From: Acidobacteriota bacterium
GTDB lineage: Bacteria; Acidobacteriota; Terriglobia; Terriglobales; Acidobacteriaceae
Reading direction: 5' to 3'
DNA: 25,586 nucleotides
Assembly (NCBI GenBank): GCA_021799405.1
Contig: JAJZAL010000054.1
Coordinates: forward strand, 1 to 25,586
Position numbers and translations under genes: made by a program. Below the pieces are notes generated by a model. It did not search any database and was not told the DNA's origin. It saw only the letters and a list, made by a program, of their open reading frames with translations. This document shows, piece after piece, positions 1 through 7,987 of the stretch (position 1 is the stretch's first letter; each line of letters opens with the position of its first letter).

Positions 1-2
1 CA

Positions 3-341
3 AAACAGACAGACCAGATGATGATCACCACCAAGGGCCCGAACTCCGGCACGGTGGCGCTGATGACGCATCCCGGCAAGCCGGACGGAGTGATGCTGGC
101 AGGCATCTTCTGGCTGCCGGGGCTGCTCTTCGGCGGCTTCCTGTTCTGGCAGCGCAAGAGACTGACGGCAAAATACAGAGTGTTGCTGATATTGCTGGTC
201 GCAGCAGCCGTGATCTCCGGCGCAGTCGGCTGTGGGTCGACGCCGCCGTACACAGCAGCTGGAGCATCAGTGGTAACAGTGACGGCAACCAGCGGTTCAT
301 CGTCGCATACGACAAGTGTTTATCTCGACGTGACCAAGTGA
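3..341 (+). CDS. C-terminal end of an Ig-like repeat surface protein (5' partial)
   Basis: The reading frame is open from the window's left edge and stops with TGA at 339-341, so only the last ~112 codons are present. The visible part has a hydrophobic stretch (LPGLLFGGFLFW) followed by a basic QRKR patch, a second hydrophobic segment ending in GAVGCG, then a short Thr/Ser/Val-rich tail with the pattern VTVTATSGSSSHTTSVYLDV. That arrangement is a common C-terminus of large acidobacterial proteins built from Ig-like or beta-propeller repeats, where the end probably acts as a membrane or sorting anchor. The family assignment rests on my memory of this tail and not on a visible catalytic motif. 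The gene is convergent with the hyf operon. Its function (adhesion or cell-surface binding) cannot be judged from the fragment. Confidence 0.7.
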   Translation, partial: KQTDQMMITTKGPNSGTVALMTHPGKPDGVMLAGIFWLPGLLFGGFLFWQRKRLTAKYRVLLILLVAAAVISGAVGCGSTPPYTAAGASVVTVTATSGSSSHTTSVYLDVTK

Positions 342-413
342 GAGAGCCGGCAACTGCATCTCGGGGTGCTGGTCCACCGTCGAGACCCTCATATATAGGA
401 CGGCGCGCTTCAC
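297..413 (-). pseudogene. Remnant of a serine recombinase (resolvase) N-terminus
   Basis: A GTG at 413-411 opens a frame reading VKRAVLYMRVSTVDQHPEMQL. This matches the opening strand and catalytic-serine motif (Y-x-R-V-S-T) of resolvase/invertase-family serine recombinases. After about 21 residues (near position 351) the similarity ends, and the frame runs into the antisense of the Ig-like gene and stops near 297. The rest of the catalytic domain and the DNA-binding domain are missing, so this is a broken gene. Its start overlaps the stop of a short upstream ORF in a GTGA arrangement, which looks like original translational coupling. It lies just beyond the stop codon of the converging gene, as if that gene's insertion or a deletion cut it off. 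Confidence 0.6.
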
Positions 414-487
414 TTGCGCCGTCCCTTCGGTTTCGGAGAGTGCTTGACGACGTAGTTCTCGATAAACTCCAGAAGCACGTCGGTCAT
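410..487 (-). pseudogene. Short ORF coupled to the resolvase remnant
   Basis: An ATG at 487-485 begins a 25-codon frame (MTDVLLEFIENY..., ending in the basic KPKGRRK) that stops at 412-410, overlapping the GTG start of the recombinase remnant. The same frame stays open upstream to the stop codon of hyfI at 617-619 but has no ATG there. It may be the 3' end of a longer upstream gene or a true small ORF. The acidic/hydrophobic helix followed by a basic tail is a plausible peptide, but I do not recognise a family. The overlap with the recombinase start is the main reason to believe it was once translated. Confidence 0.35.
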
Positions 488-551
488 ATTCTGACCCTGC
501 TGGTTGACAGTCGCAATGGCGCACGGTTTCGAGTCATGAACCGTAGGCTGT

Positions 552-575
552 TGTGCGCGCACCCGAGGGCGCACA
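552..575. terminator. Possible stem-loop downstream of the hyf operon
   Basis: TGTGCGC (552-558) pairs perfectly with GCGCACA (569-575) around a 10-base loop, 42 bases past the hyfI stop codon. No T-run follows on the minus strand, so this would be at best a non-canonical terminator or mRNA 3'-end hairpin. Confidence 0.3.
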
Positions 576-616
576 GGCAGAGTAGCAGCAACGGAGGAGA
601 CAGAGTCGTAGTTGCG

Positions 617-1162
617 CTAGGAACGCTTTGCCTTATCCCGCTTTGATGCTTGACCCTGGGCGGAAACAACGGCGTCGAGAATACCGGCTAAAATCTTCGC
701 GGGCTCGGGCGGGCAGCCCGGGATGACGCGATGCACGGGAATGACATCCGCTACGCTGCCACGGCTGGCGTAGCTCTTTCCAAAGATGCCGCCGCAAGCT
801 CCGCAGTCGCCGACAGCAATGACCACTTTGGGATCGGGGATTGCGCCATAGGTACGCTTCAGCGCTTCTTCCATGTTGGCCGAAACCGGACCCGTGACCA
901 GCAACACGTCGGCATGACGCGGGCTCGCGACAAATTTGATTCCGGCGCCTTCGAGGTTGTAATAGGGGTTATTCAGCGCCTGAAGTTCCAGTTCACAACC
1001 GTTACAGGAGCCGGCATCCACATGACGAATGCAAAGAGCGCGGCCAAGAATTCGGCGAATGTCTTCCTGCACGCTTTCAAGCGGGGGAGACTCCGGAGAA
1101 CGAGCAGGAAGCCTCTCCGTCAGAATGCCGGTACGCAGCATGAGTGAAATGACGTCAAACAT
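617..1162 (-). CDS. hyfI: NuoB/HyfI-like small subunit with intact 4Fe-4S site
   Basis: This 181-residue protein belongs to the NuoB/HycG/HyfI family, the small electron-transfer subunit of complex I and group 4 membrane hydrogenases. The cluster ligands are all visible: CNGCELE (Cys53, Cys56), GDCGACGG (Cys120) and PGCPPEP (Cys150). This is the hydrogenase-type CxxC spacing, not the adjacent CC of NuoB, so one proximal-type 4Fe-4S cluster is expected. The N-terminus (MFDVISLMLRTGILTERLP) is typical of the family and supports the ATG at 1162, seven bases after the hyfG stop. There is no strong ribosome binding site, so translational coupling to hyfG is likely. It is the last gene of the operon. 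The Lys/Arg-rich C-terminal tail is unremarkable. It should pair with the HyfG-like subunit on the cytoplasmic face. Confidence 0.93.
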   Translation of the reverse strand: MFDVISLMLRTGILTERLPARSPESPPLESVQEDIRRILGRALCIRHVDAGSCNGCELELQALNNPYYNLEGAGIKFVASPRHADVLLVTGPVSANMEEALKRTYGAIPDPKVVIAVGDCGACGGIFGKSYASRGSVADVIPVHRVIPGCPPEPAKILAGILDAVVSAQGQASKRDKAKRS

Positions 1163-1169
1163 CAGGCGA

Positions 1170-2717
1170 TCACCCGTCTTGTCCGCTGTAGGACAGGTTG
1201 AAGGATTTGTTGATCAGCGGAAAGTCCGGCACGATATCCCCAAGGATGGCGAACTCCAGTAGCGGCCAGTTCTGCCACGACGGATCGTGCGCATGACAAC
1301 GACGGATGCCGCCGCCAGCAGCTGTTTCCAGAACCACCATGACTGGCCCGCGCCAGCCCTCGATTAGTCCGATGCCAAGACAGCCTCCGGAAGCAACGGT
1401 CGGCGTGTTCTGCAGCGGACCTGCAGGAAGACCCTCCAGCAGGATGCGGCACAGCCGCAACGACTCCATAACCTCATCAAAGCGAACATGGACCCGCGCC
1501 GCAACATCTCCATGCGGCTGCGTTACAAGGTTGGGAACAAGCCCGTCATAAGGCGACCACGGATGATCCACGCGCAAGTCGCAGGCAATACCGGAGGCCC
1601 GAGCTGCCAGCCCCAGTGCGCCGAACTGCCTTGCCAGTCTGTGCTCAAGACGCCCGGTTTCGCGAAAGCGATCTTGCAATCCCGCGTGTTCAGCATAAAT
1701 GGAGCGCAGGGTGGCGACGCCCTCTTCCAGCGTTTCATACTGCGTCAGTAACAGGTCACCACCGCCCTCAGGCAAATCGCCGGCTACGCCCCCGGGGACG
1801 ATGTAATCCATCAAATAGCGCGCGCCGAAGGTAAGTGTGTTGGCGCGAAGCAGATTCTCTTTGAAGCGTGAGAATTGCGTGAGGCCAAACGCGAATCCGG
1901 CATCGTTGCCCAGTGCTCCCAGATCTCCGAGATGGTTGGCAATCCGTTCGTGTTCAAGCGCCAGGGCACGCAGCGCTACGGCGCGCGGCGGACAGGGCGT
2001 ATACGTGATGGATTCGAGCGCCGCGCAATACGCCCAAGAAAACGCTACTGCCGAATCTCCTGACAAACGCGCCGCCAGCCGATGTCCCTCCTGTTGCGGC
2101 AGCGACTCAAATCGTTTGGCGACGCCCTTATGCGTGTAGCCCAGACGCTCTTCGAGACGCAGCACCTTTTCTCCCACAACCGAGAAGCGAAAGTGGCCCG
2201 GTTCAATCATGCCGGCATGCACCGGACCCACGGCAATCTCATGCACTCCATCCCCCTCGACCATGACAAACGGATACGGCTCCGGATCGAGGGGATAGGA
2301 CTGACTGGCGCTAATTTCCCGGCGGAGTGGAAATAGATTCCCTGGCCATCCGCCGTGCCGCAGCCAGGCGCGGGCGTCGGCCTCTTCAGCGGAGATGCCG
2401 AGCAGATCGTATGCGGCGCGCTCCATTCGCAACGCGGCGGGAAAAATCGTAGAGAGTCCCGGATAGCTCGGATTCCTCACGTCCTCGATTGAGTGTTCCA
2501 ACACCAATATGCTCTGTGGCAGGAGCCACGCCGCATATACCCGGAAATAGGCATCTCGATCCCGGTCGTCTGCACCCCAAAGCGTCAGGAACTTCGCGTC
2601 GGCGTTGTGCAGCGCCTGCGCGGTCCGGAGCCATCCCTCGCGGTCCACGCGCAGGAGGTAGCTCTGAATATTGGACGGTATCGGCAACTGCTGATCTTTC
2701 GCAAAATCTGTTTCCAT
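1170..2717 (-). CDS. hyfG: HyfG/HycE-like large subunit lacking all Ni-Fe cysteines
   Basis: This 515-residue protein fuses a NuoC-like (30 kDa) domain (about residues 1-150, with an ERAAYDLLGI motif) to a NuoD/HycE-like (49 kDa) domain. The start is ATG 2717, preceded by GGAGGG; it lies two bases after the hyfF stop. In active group 4 hydrogenases the large subunit binds Ni-Fe through an N-terminal RxCGxC and a C-terminal DPCxxC. Here the first site reads RLSGDSAVAFSWAYC (SGDS at 219-222) and the second reads SFNLSYSG (507-512), so all four cysteines are replaced by Ser or Gly while surrounding residues still align. The protein cannot hold a Ni-Fe centre. It therefore belongs to the Ehr-type relatives lying between hydrogenases and complex I. 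GPVHAG (164-169) corresponds to the NuoD loop that lines the quinone pocket in complex I. Substrate and partner are unknown. Confidence 0.93.
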   Translation of the reverse strand: METDFAKDQQLPIPSNIQSYLLRVDREGWLRTAQALHNADAKFLTLWGADDRDRDAYFRVYAAWLLPQSILVLEHSIEDVRNPSYPGLSTIFPAALRMERAAYDLLGISAEEADARAWLRHGGWPGNLFPLRREISASQSYPLDPEPYPFVMVEGDGVHEIAVGPVHAGMIEPGHFRFSVVGEKVLRLEERLGYTHKGVAKRFESLPQQEGHRLAARLSGDSAVAFSWAYCAALESITYTPCPPRAVALRALALEHERIANHLGDLGALGNDAGFAFGLTQFSRFKENLLRANTLTFGARYLMDYIVPGGVAGDLPEGGGDLLLTQYETLEEGVATLRSIYAEHAGLQDRFRETGRLEHRLARQFGALGLAARASGIACDLRVDHPWSPYDGLVPNLVTQPHGDVAARVHVRFDEVMESLRLCRILLEGLPAGPLQNTPTVASGGCLGIGLIEGWRGPVMVVLETAAGGGIRRCHAHDPSWQNWPLLEFAILGDIVPDFPLINKSFNLSYSGQDG

Positions 2718-2719
2718 CG

Positions 2720-4174
2720 TTACCCTCCAATCAAATGTGCGGCGGAGCTGTACCACGCAGCCAGAGCGGGTGGGATGTACACGCCCAGGATGAGCACCAG
2801 CGCAAGATGAACAAAGACAGGCGTTAACGCCGGCGAGTGCGGCAATCGCCGCGAATCGCTTTCCCCAAAGACCATCGGTTGCACCTTGCTGAAGATCCCG
2901 GCGAAAGCGACGCCAAAGGCCAGCAGCAGAAACGGAGTCGCCCAGGGATGATGCCGCATCGCCGTCGTAAGGATGAGAAATTCGCTGGCGAAGATGCCGA
3001 AGGGCGGCATGCCGAGAATCGCAATCGAGCCGAGGATCAGCCCCCAGCCAATCGTGGGGCTGATGCTGACAAGTCCGCGGATATCATCCATGTGCTGAGT
3101 GCCCGCGGTCTGCGAAGCATGTCCAGCGGTGAAGAAGATGGATGACTTGGTGAGGGAGTGAAGTGTCATGTGCAGCAGGGCGGCGAAATTGGCAATAGGT
3201 CCGCCGAGTCCAAAGGCAAAGGTGATGATGCCCATGTGCTCGATCGACGAATAACCGAAGAGGCGCTTGATGTCGCGTTGCCTCCAGAGCAGGAAGGCTC
3301 CAATCACCGCGGTCAACAGCCCGAAGCCCATCAGCATCCGGCCCGGCAGTGCAACGCCGATGGACCCTTCGGCGAGAATCTTGCAGCGGATGACCGCATA
3401 CAGCGCCACATTCAACAGCAGACCTGAAAGCACCGCCGAGACCGGCGTTGGACCTTCAGCATGCGCATCGGGCAGCCAGCTGTGCAGGGGAACAAGACCG
3501 ACCTTGGTTCCATACCCCACCAGGAGAAAGACGAAAGCCAGGCCCATCACCTGTGGCTCCAGATGTGTCTTCACCGCATTGAGGTGCGTCCACAGCAGAG
3601 CAGTCATGCCTTCGCGGCCCAGCGTCTGCTGGGCGGCAAAATAGAGCAACATGGTGCCGAAGAGAGCGAGCGCAATGCCGACGCCGCAGAGGATGAAGTA
3701 CTTCCAGGCTGCTTCGAGGCTCGCCTTGGTGCGGTAGAGCGAAACCAGCAGCACGGTGGAGAGCGTGGCAGCCTCCATCGCCACCCACAGGATGCCCATG
3801 TTGTTGGTCAGCAACGCCAGCAGCATCGCTCCCATAAAGAGCTGGTACATGCTGTGGTAGAGCCGCAGGCGATGGGGAGTCAGCCGGCCATGAGCTTCCT
3901 CGATGCGCATGTAAGGCCGCGAAAAGAGCGAAGTCGTGAGACCGACAAAGGCTGTCAGAGCCACGAGGAACACATTGAACGAGTCGACGAAGAACTGATC
4001 GTGCCAGACCAGCAGCGAGCCGTGCCGAATCACACGCAGCACCAGCACTGCGGCGGCCATCAGCGTCGCAAAACTGATGCCCACGTTCAGCTCTGCCGCA
4101 AACCGGCGCGCTCCCAGCATGGCAAGCAGAAGTGCGCCAAGCAGCGGCAGGCCGAGTACCAGAAATACTTCCAC
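2720..4174 (-). CDS. hyfF: HyfF-like antiporter subunit (NuoL/M/N family)
   Basis: This 484-residue, highly hydrophobic protein of the proton-conducting Mrp/NuoN family would form a proton or cation channel in the inner membrane. The hallmark region GTKVGLVPLHSWLPDAHAEG contains the conserved transmembrane Lys224 and His231, and Glu134 (WVAMEAATLS) matches the conserved glutamate of the first half-channel, so the pumping residues are intact. Its length fits HyfF (about 500). The start is GTG at 4174, one base after the hyfE stop and preceded by AGGAGG seven bases upstream. It lies between hyfE and hyfG, the usual order in hydrogenase-4 clusters. Confidence 0.93.
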   Translation of the reverse strand: MEVFLVLGLPLLGALLLAMLGARRFAAELNVGISFATLMAAAVLVLRVIRHGSLLVWHDQFFVDSFNVFLVALTAFVGLTTSLFSRPYMRIEEAHGRLTPHRLRLYHSMYQLFMGAMLLALLTNNMGILWVAMEAATLSTVLLVSLYRTKASLEAAWKYFILCGVGIALALFGTMLLYFAAQQTLGREGMTALLWTHLNAVKTHLEPQVMGLAFVFLLVGYGTKVGLVPLHSWLPDAHAEGPTPVSAVLSGLLLNVALYAVIRCKILAEGSIGVALPGRMLMGFGLLTAVIGAFLLWRQRDIKRLFGYSSIEHMGIITFAFGLGGPIANFAALLHMTLHSLTKSSIFFTAGHASQTAGTQHMDDIRGLVSISPTIGWGLILGSIAILGMPPFGIFASEFLILTTAMRHHPWATPFLLLAFGVAFAGIFSKVQPMVFGESDSRRLPHSPALTPVFVHLALVLILGVYIPPALAAWYSSAAHLIGG

Positions 4175-4175
4175 G

Positions 4176-4841
4176 TCAGTCCTCCTTCAGCGCTTCGAGG
4201 TGATGCAGGTCGAGGCTGTCGAACTGCTCGCGGATCTGGAAAAAGAAAATTCCGAGAATGAAGACGCCGACGAGTACATCGAGCGCGATTCCCAGTTCAA
4301 TCACCATGGGCATGCCATAGGTCGCGCTGGTAGCGGCAAAAAAGAGGCCGTTTTCCATAGCCAGAAATCCGATGACCTGCGTGACTGCCTTGCGGCGGGT
4401 GATCATCATGAGAAACGAAAGCAAAATAACCGCAAGGGCGATGCCCAGCGTGTTTCGCGTGATCGTGGTGGCCATCTCGCTGATCGGTTGCGCCAGGCCA
4501 AAGGCAAAGATCACCAGCACCAGCCCGATCAGCATGGTGAGGGGGATGTTCACGACGGGTTCGCGATCCCATTGCGCTCCAAGTCTTTCAATCAGCCGGT
4601 GCAGAATCCACGGGAGCCCGATAACTTTGAGGATGAGCGTCAGCGCCGCCGAGTAATAAAGCTCCGTGAGTCCCGCATCGTAAGCAACGAGACAAGTGGA
4701 CAGGCAGAGGATGGCGCCCTGCCAGGCATAGAGCAGGATCAGCCGCTGCGTTCGCCGCCGGGACAGCATCGCGAAGGAAATCAGAAGCAGACCGGCGGCG
4801 AGCAGGTTCACAAGCTGCGCGATCAGATGGGACTTAAGCAT
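4176..4841 (-). CDS. hyfE: HyfE-like membrane subunit
   Basis: This 221-residue protein has about six or seven predicted membrane helices and matches hydrogenase-4 component E, whose C-terminal half resembles NuoK. The segment VIGFLAMENGLFF carries the conserved membrane glutamate of the MENG motif. I place the start at ATG 4841 (MLKSHLIAQLV...), overlapping the end of hyfC by eight bases. A longer frame upstream gives a Cys/Arg-rich sequence that is the shadow of hyfC. Length and order agree with HyfE (about 216). It probably links the proton path of the antiporter-like subunits to the NuoH-like subunit. Confidence 0.92.
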   Translation of the reverse strand: MLKSHLIAQLVNLLAAGLLLISFAMLSRRRTQRLILLYAWQGAILCLSTCLVAYDAGLTELYYSAALTLILKVIGLPWILHRLIERLGAQWDREPVVNIPLTMLIGLVLVIFAFGLAQPISEMATTITRNTLGIALAVILLSFLMMITRRKAVTQVIGFLAMENGLFFAATSATYGMPMVIELGIALDVLVGVFILGIFFFQIREQFDSLDLHHLEALKED

Positions 4842-5799
4842 GCGTGTTGGCTCCCAGCAACAAGTGGACAAGCAGGCCCAGCACGGCGAGCAGGAACGCA
4901 ATCGCCAGATATTCCGGCGCGCGGAAGAGCCGCAGCTTGGCGGAAATGGACTCAATCAATGCAAGAACGGCTCCGGCAACAGCCAGTTTCCCCAGGAGCG
5001 CAACGATCGCAAGCAGCAGTGTGCCCGTGCCGTCCACTCCGTGTGTGGCGATGCCCCACGGAAAAAACAACGCGAAACCAACGCATGCGTAGTTGAAGAG
5101 CTTCAGGCTGGACGCCCATTCCATCAGAGCGAGATGCCGCGCGGAGTATTCCAGCAGCATTGCTTCGTGGATCATGGTCAGTTCCAGGTGGGTCGCCGGG
5201 TTGTCGATGGGAATGCGGGCGTTTTCGGCAAGCAGCACCATCAGGAATGCGATGGCGGCAAAGATGACGCTCGGGTCGATCAGCGCGGGATGCGCCGCGT
5301 AGCCATCGACGAGACTCGGCAAGGCTGTGCTGCCATAAAGCAGAAACGCATTGAACATCACCATCAGCAGCGCCGGTTCCGCAAGAAAGCCGACCATCAT
5401 TTCCCGGCGCGCACCCATGGTGCCAAAGGCCGTACCGATGTCCATCGCCGCCAGCGACTGGAAGACTCTCGCCGTGGCGAAAAGGCCAATCAGGGCAATG
5501 GCGTCGGCAGCCTGCGCAAAGGGCAAATCGGTTGCCAGGGAAGGAATGATCGCCGCCGCCAGCACCATCGTTCCGAACAGCACATAGGGTGTCGCCCGAA
5601 ACAACGGCGATGCCTCCGTCGCAAGCGCGACATCCTTCTGGAACAGCTTGCGCAGCATGCGATAAGGCTGCAAAAGAGGAGGCGCCGAGCGGTTCTGCAT
5701 CCAGGCGCGGCACTGCGCAATCCATCCCGTGAAGAGAGGCGCAATCGCAATCGCCAGTGCCACTTCTCCAAGTTGCCGCGCAAGCGTGATTTCTCTCAT
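4834..5799 (-). CDS. hyfC: HyfC/NuoH-like membrane subunit
   Basis: This 321-residue protein with about eight membrane helices belongs to the NuoH/HycD/HyfC family, the subunit that anchors the soluble arm and couples electron transfer to ion movement. The characteristic motif AENARIPIDNPATHLELTMI (residues 191-210) continues into HEAM, typical of the hydrogenase-4 branch. FGTMGARREMM (125-135) corresponds to the loop near the quinone chamber in complex I. The ATG at 5799 overlaps the hyfB stop as ATGA, so translation is coupled. It is full length for HyfC (about 315-325). Confidence 0.93.
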   Translation of the reverse strand: MREITLARQLGEVALAIAIAPLFTGWIAQCRAWMQNRSAPPLLQPYRMLRKLFQKDVALATEASPLFRATPYVLFGTMVLAAAIIPSLATDLPFAQAADAIALIGLFATARVFQSLAAMDIGTAFGTMGARREMMVGFLAEPALLMVMFNAFLLYGSTALPSLVDGYAAHPALIDPSVIFAAIAFLMVLLAENARIPIDNPATHLELTMIHEAMLLEYSARHLALMEWASSLKLFNYACVGFALFFPWGIATHGVDGTGTLLLAIVALLGKLAVAGAVLALIESISAKLRLFRAPEYLAIAFLLAVLGLLVHLLLGANTHA

Positions 5800-7835
5800 A
5801 GGACAAACACCAGGAGAACCAGAATGGTTAGAAAGCTGTAGAGCAGGTAGATGGAGAGCCGCCCGCTCTGCAACACGGCGATGGCGTCGGCCGTCCGCCG
5901 CACCGCGCGCGCCACGGGTTCGTAGAGCGTCCGCCAGAAGCGATCTTCAATATGCACCCGATAGCGTGGTGGATCGTCTGTCGGCGAGGGAAGCTGCAAC
6001 TCCAGGTGCAGGATGGCTCCAAACATGTGCCGGATAGGCTGGCCAAAGCCCTCCGCTGTGTCCTGCATGCGGGGTGTTTGCCAGGGGTAGCCACAGTCCC
6101 AGGCAGGAGTCCTGCGTATGCGCCCATGCGCCAGAATCCTGACGGCGAGAAAGCTGATACCAATCACCGCGAGAATCCCGAGAAGAAAAATGGAGCCGCT
6201 GTAGGAAGCCTGCTCAGGCGCTATGGGGGCTATCCTCCATAGCGAGGACTGCGAGTCTACCGTCGCGCCCAGCATCGGTCCGGTCACACTGTCCGCTGCA
6301 CGGATGGCCAGCTGGGGGAAAACACCTATCAGAATGCAGCCAAGCGCGAGCCATCCGAGCCCCAGCCGCTCCAGCCAGTTGGCATCGTGCGCGTGAACGA
6401 GCGAAGCTTCGCGGTGTTGACCCAGAAAGATGATGCCGTAGAACTTCACCATCACGTAAGCCGCCAGCGCGACAATCAACGCCAGGGCCGCCGCGCCCAG
6501 CGGAATGAGCATGTTCAGAAAAGCGTGTGGGATCCGCGGAGTAAACAGGAACGATTGCAGCAGCAGCCATTCCGACACAAAGCCATTGAGCGGCGGCAAG
6601 CCGGCAATCGCCAGCGTGCCGATCAACGCCAGGGCCGCCACCCACGGCATGCGGCGGATCAGCCCGCCGAGTTTCCCAAGGCTGCGTTGCCGCGTGGCGT
6701 GGAGGACGCAGCCCGTGGCAAGAAAGAGCAGGCTCTTGAATAACGAGTGGTTGAGCGCGTGGATGAGAGCCGCGCACAGCGCCAACGCGGCAAACAGCGG
6801 CAAATGGCTCGCCTCAAACAGAATGGCCAGACCGATGGCGGTAGCAATGATGCCGACATTCTCAATCGAGGAGTAGGCCAGCAGCCGCTTCATATCGGTC
6901 TGCACCGCCGCAAAGATCGCGCCGAAAAGCGCGGAGAAGAGTCCGACGATCAGAACGATCACTCCCCATTGCCAGTACTGGACGTGCAACAGGTCGAAGC
7001 TGATCCGCACAAGCCCGTAGATGGCAATCTCAAGCATGATGCCGCTCATCATCGCCGATACAGGCGAAGGCGCCGCGGGATGCGCTTCGGGTAGCCACGC
7101 ATGCATAGGGACCAGTCCGGCTTTTGCGCCAAAGCCAAGCAGCGCCAGCAGAAACGCGATCGTTGCCCAGAACGGCGTCAGCGAAGCCTGGCGCATGGCA
7201 TCGAAGGTGAACTGCCAGCTCCCGCCCTGCATCACCCCGAAACAGAGCAGAATGCAGAGAGCTCCAAGATGCGCCATCAATAAATAGAGGAAGCCGGCGC
7301 GACGAATCTCCGGTATCCGATGCTGAGAGGTGACCAGGAAGTAGGACGTCAGCGCCATGGTCTCCCACGCCACCATGAAGAGGTACGCATCGTTGGCCAG
7401 AACCACAACAGCCATGCTGGCCAGAAACACGTGGTACTGCAGGCACAACAGCGCCGGCGCCGTGCCCTCGCCTGATCGAAAATAGCCCGCGGCAAAGATG
7501 GAGATACCCGCCCCCGAAACGCCGAGTAACAGCAGAAAGAAAGCGGACAGCGCATCCAGGCGAAGATGAAACGGTAGATTCGGTAGCCCCAAAGGAAGAA
7601 CCATAAGTTCCGGCGCGTGACCGGTTGCCAGGAACACACCGGAGAGGATTGCGACTCCAAGGCACGCCGCAGCTCCGAGCGGGAACAACAGATGCGCGGT
7701 CAGACGAAGGCTTCGCGGACGGAACAGCCCCAGAAGACCAAGAATGATCCAGCCGGCCACTATGTCCAGCAGCAGGGGGAGAAAATGCGCGGGAAAGAGT
7801 AATGCTGCATGGAATGTGAACGGCGGCATAGGCAT
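5796..7835 (-). CDS. hyfB: HyfB-like antiporter subunit (NuoL/M family)
   Basis: This protein of about 679 residues has roughly 14-16 membrane helices and belongs to the NuoL/NuoM/HyfB family. It contains the hallmark GFGAKAGLVPMHAWLPEAHP with conserved Lys and His (near residues 238 and 245) and the first half-channel glutamate in VAWETMALTS (near 158). The C-terminal region with WDCGY and RMQDTAEGFGQP is typical of HyfB. I choose ATG 7835 because it overlaps the stop of the preceding 50-codon ORF as TGATG. A GTG one codon upstream (7838) and an ATG at 7829 are alternatives. No clear ribosome binding site is seen, which fits coupling to the upstream ORF. With HyfF this gives two antiporter-like subunits. 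The third (HyfD) present in E. coli hydrogenase 4 is absent. Confidence 0.93.
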   Translation of the reverse strand: MPMPPFTFHAALLFPAHFLPLLLDIVAGWIILGLLGLFRPRSLRLTAHLLFPLGAAACLGVAILSGVFLATGHAPELMVLPLGLPNLPFHLRLDALSAFFLLLLGVSGAGISIFAAGYFRSGEGTAPALLCLQYHVFLASMAVVVLANDAYLFMVAWETMALTSYFLVTSQHRIPEIRRAGFLYLLMAHLGALCILLCFGVMQGGSWQFTFDAMRQASLTPFWATIAFLLALLGFGAKAGLVPMHAWLPEAHPAAPSPVSAMMSGIMLEIAIYGLVRISFDLLHVQYWQWGVIVLIVGLFSALFGAIFAAVQTDMKRLLAYSSIENVGIIATAIGLAILFEASHLPLFAALALCAALIHALNHSLFKSLLFLATGCVLHATRQRSLGKLGGLIRRMPWVAALALIGTLAIAGLPPLNGFVSEWLLLQSFLFTPRIPHAFLNMLIPLGAAALALIVALAAYVMVKFYGIIFLGQHREASLVHAHDANWLERLGLGWLALGCILIGVFPQLAIRAADSVTGPMLGATVDSQSSLWRIAPIAPEQASYSGSIFLLGILAVIGISFLAVRILAHGRIRRTPAWDCGYPWQTPRMQDTAEGFGQPIRHMFGAILHLELQLPSPTDDPPRYRVHIEDRFWRTLYEPVARAVRRTADAIAVLQSGRLSIYLLYSFLTILVLLVFVL

Positions 7836-7987
7836 CACAAGTCTTCGGCTGGCCTCATAGGGTTAGGGAATGCTGCGAGAGGACTCTGTGCCGCAGGGAC
7901 CCGGCGAGCGGTCTGCGGGGCGAAAGAGTCATGACGAGCCGCATAGCCGCTTGCAATTTCCTGCCGGTCCTCGGCAAGCCTGCTCAT
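7835..7987 (-). CDS. 50-residue small ORF between arsR and hyfB
   Basis: The ATG at 7987-7985 overlaps the arsR stop codon as ATGA, and the frame runs 50 codons to a TGA at 7837-7835 that overlaps the hyfB ATG as TGATG. The minus strand has GAGGAG about eight bases before its start, inside the end of arsR. The product begins MSRLAEDRQEIASGYAARHD and ends AFPNPMRPAEDL. It is soluble, rich in Ala, Arg and Pro, lacks cysteine and has no membrane segment. I do not recognise a family. Stop/start overlap at both ends, plus a plausible ribosome binding site, is the argument that it is translated. It may be a real small protein of the complex, or only a leader-type ORF that carries ribosomes to the weakly initiated hyfB. 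Confidence 0.5.
   Translation of the reverse strand: MSRLAEDRQEIASGYAARHDSFAPQTARRVPAAQSPLAAFPNPMRPAEDL

Noticed and set aside
617..7835. Reading the operon as an active formate hydrogenlyase or hydrogenase 4
   Set aside because: The large subunit lacks all four Ni-Fe cysteines, and no formate dehydrogenase or ferredoxin-type subunit is present.
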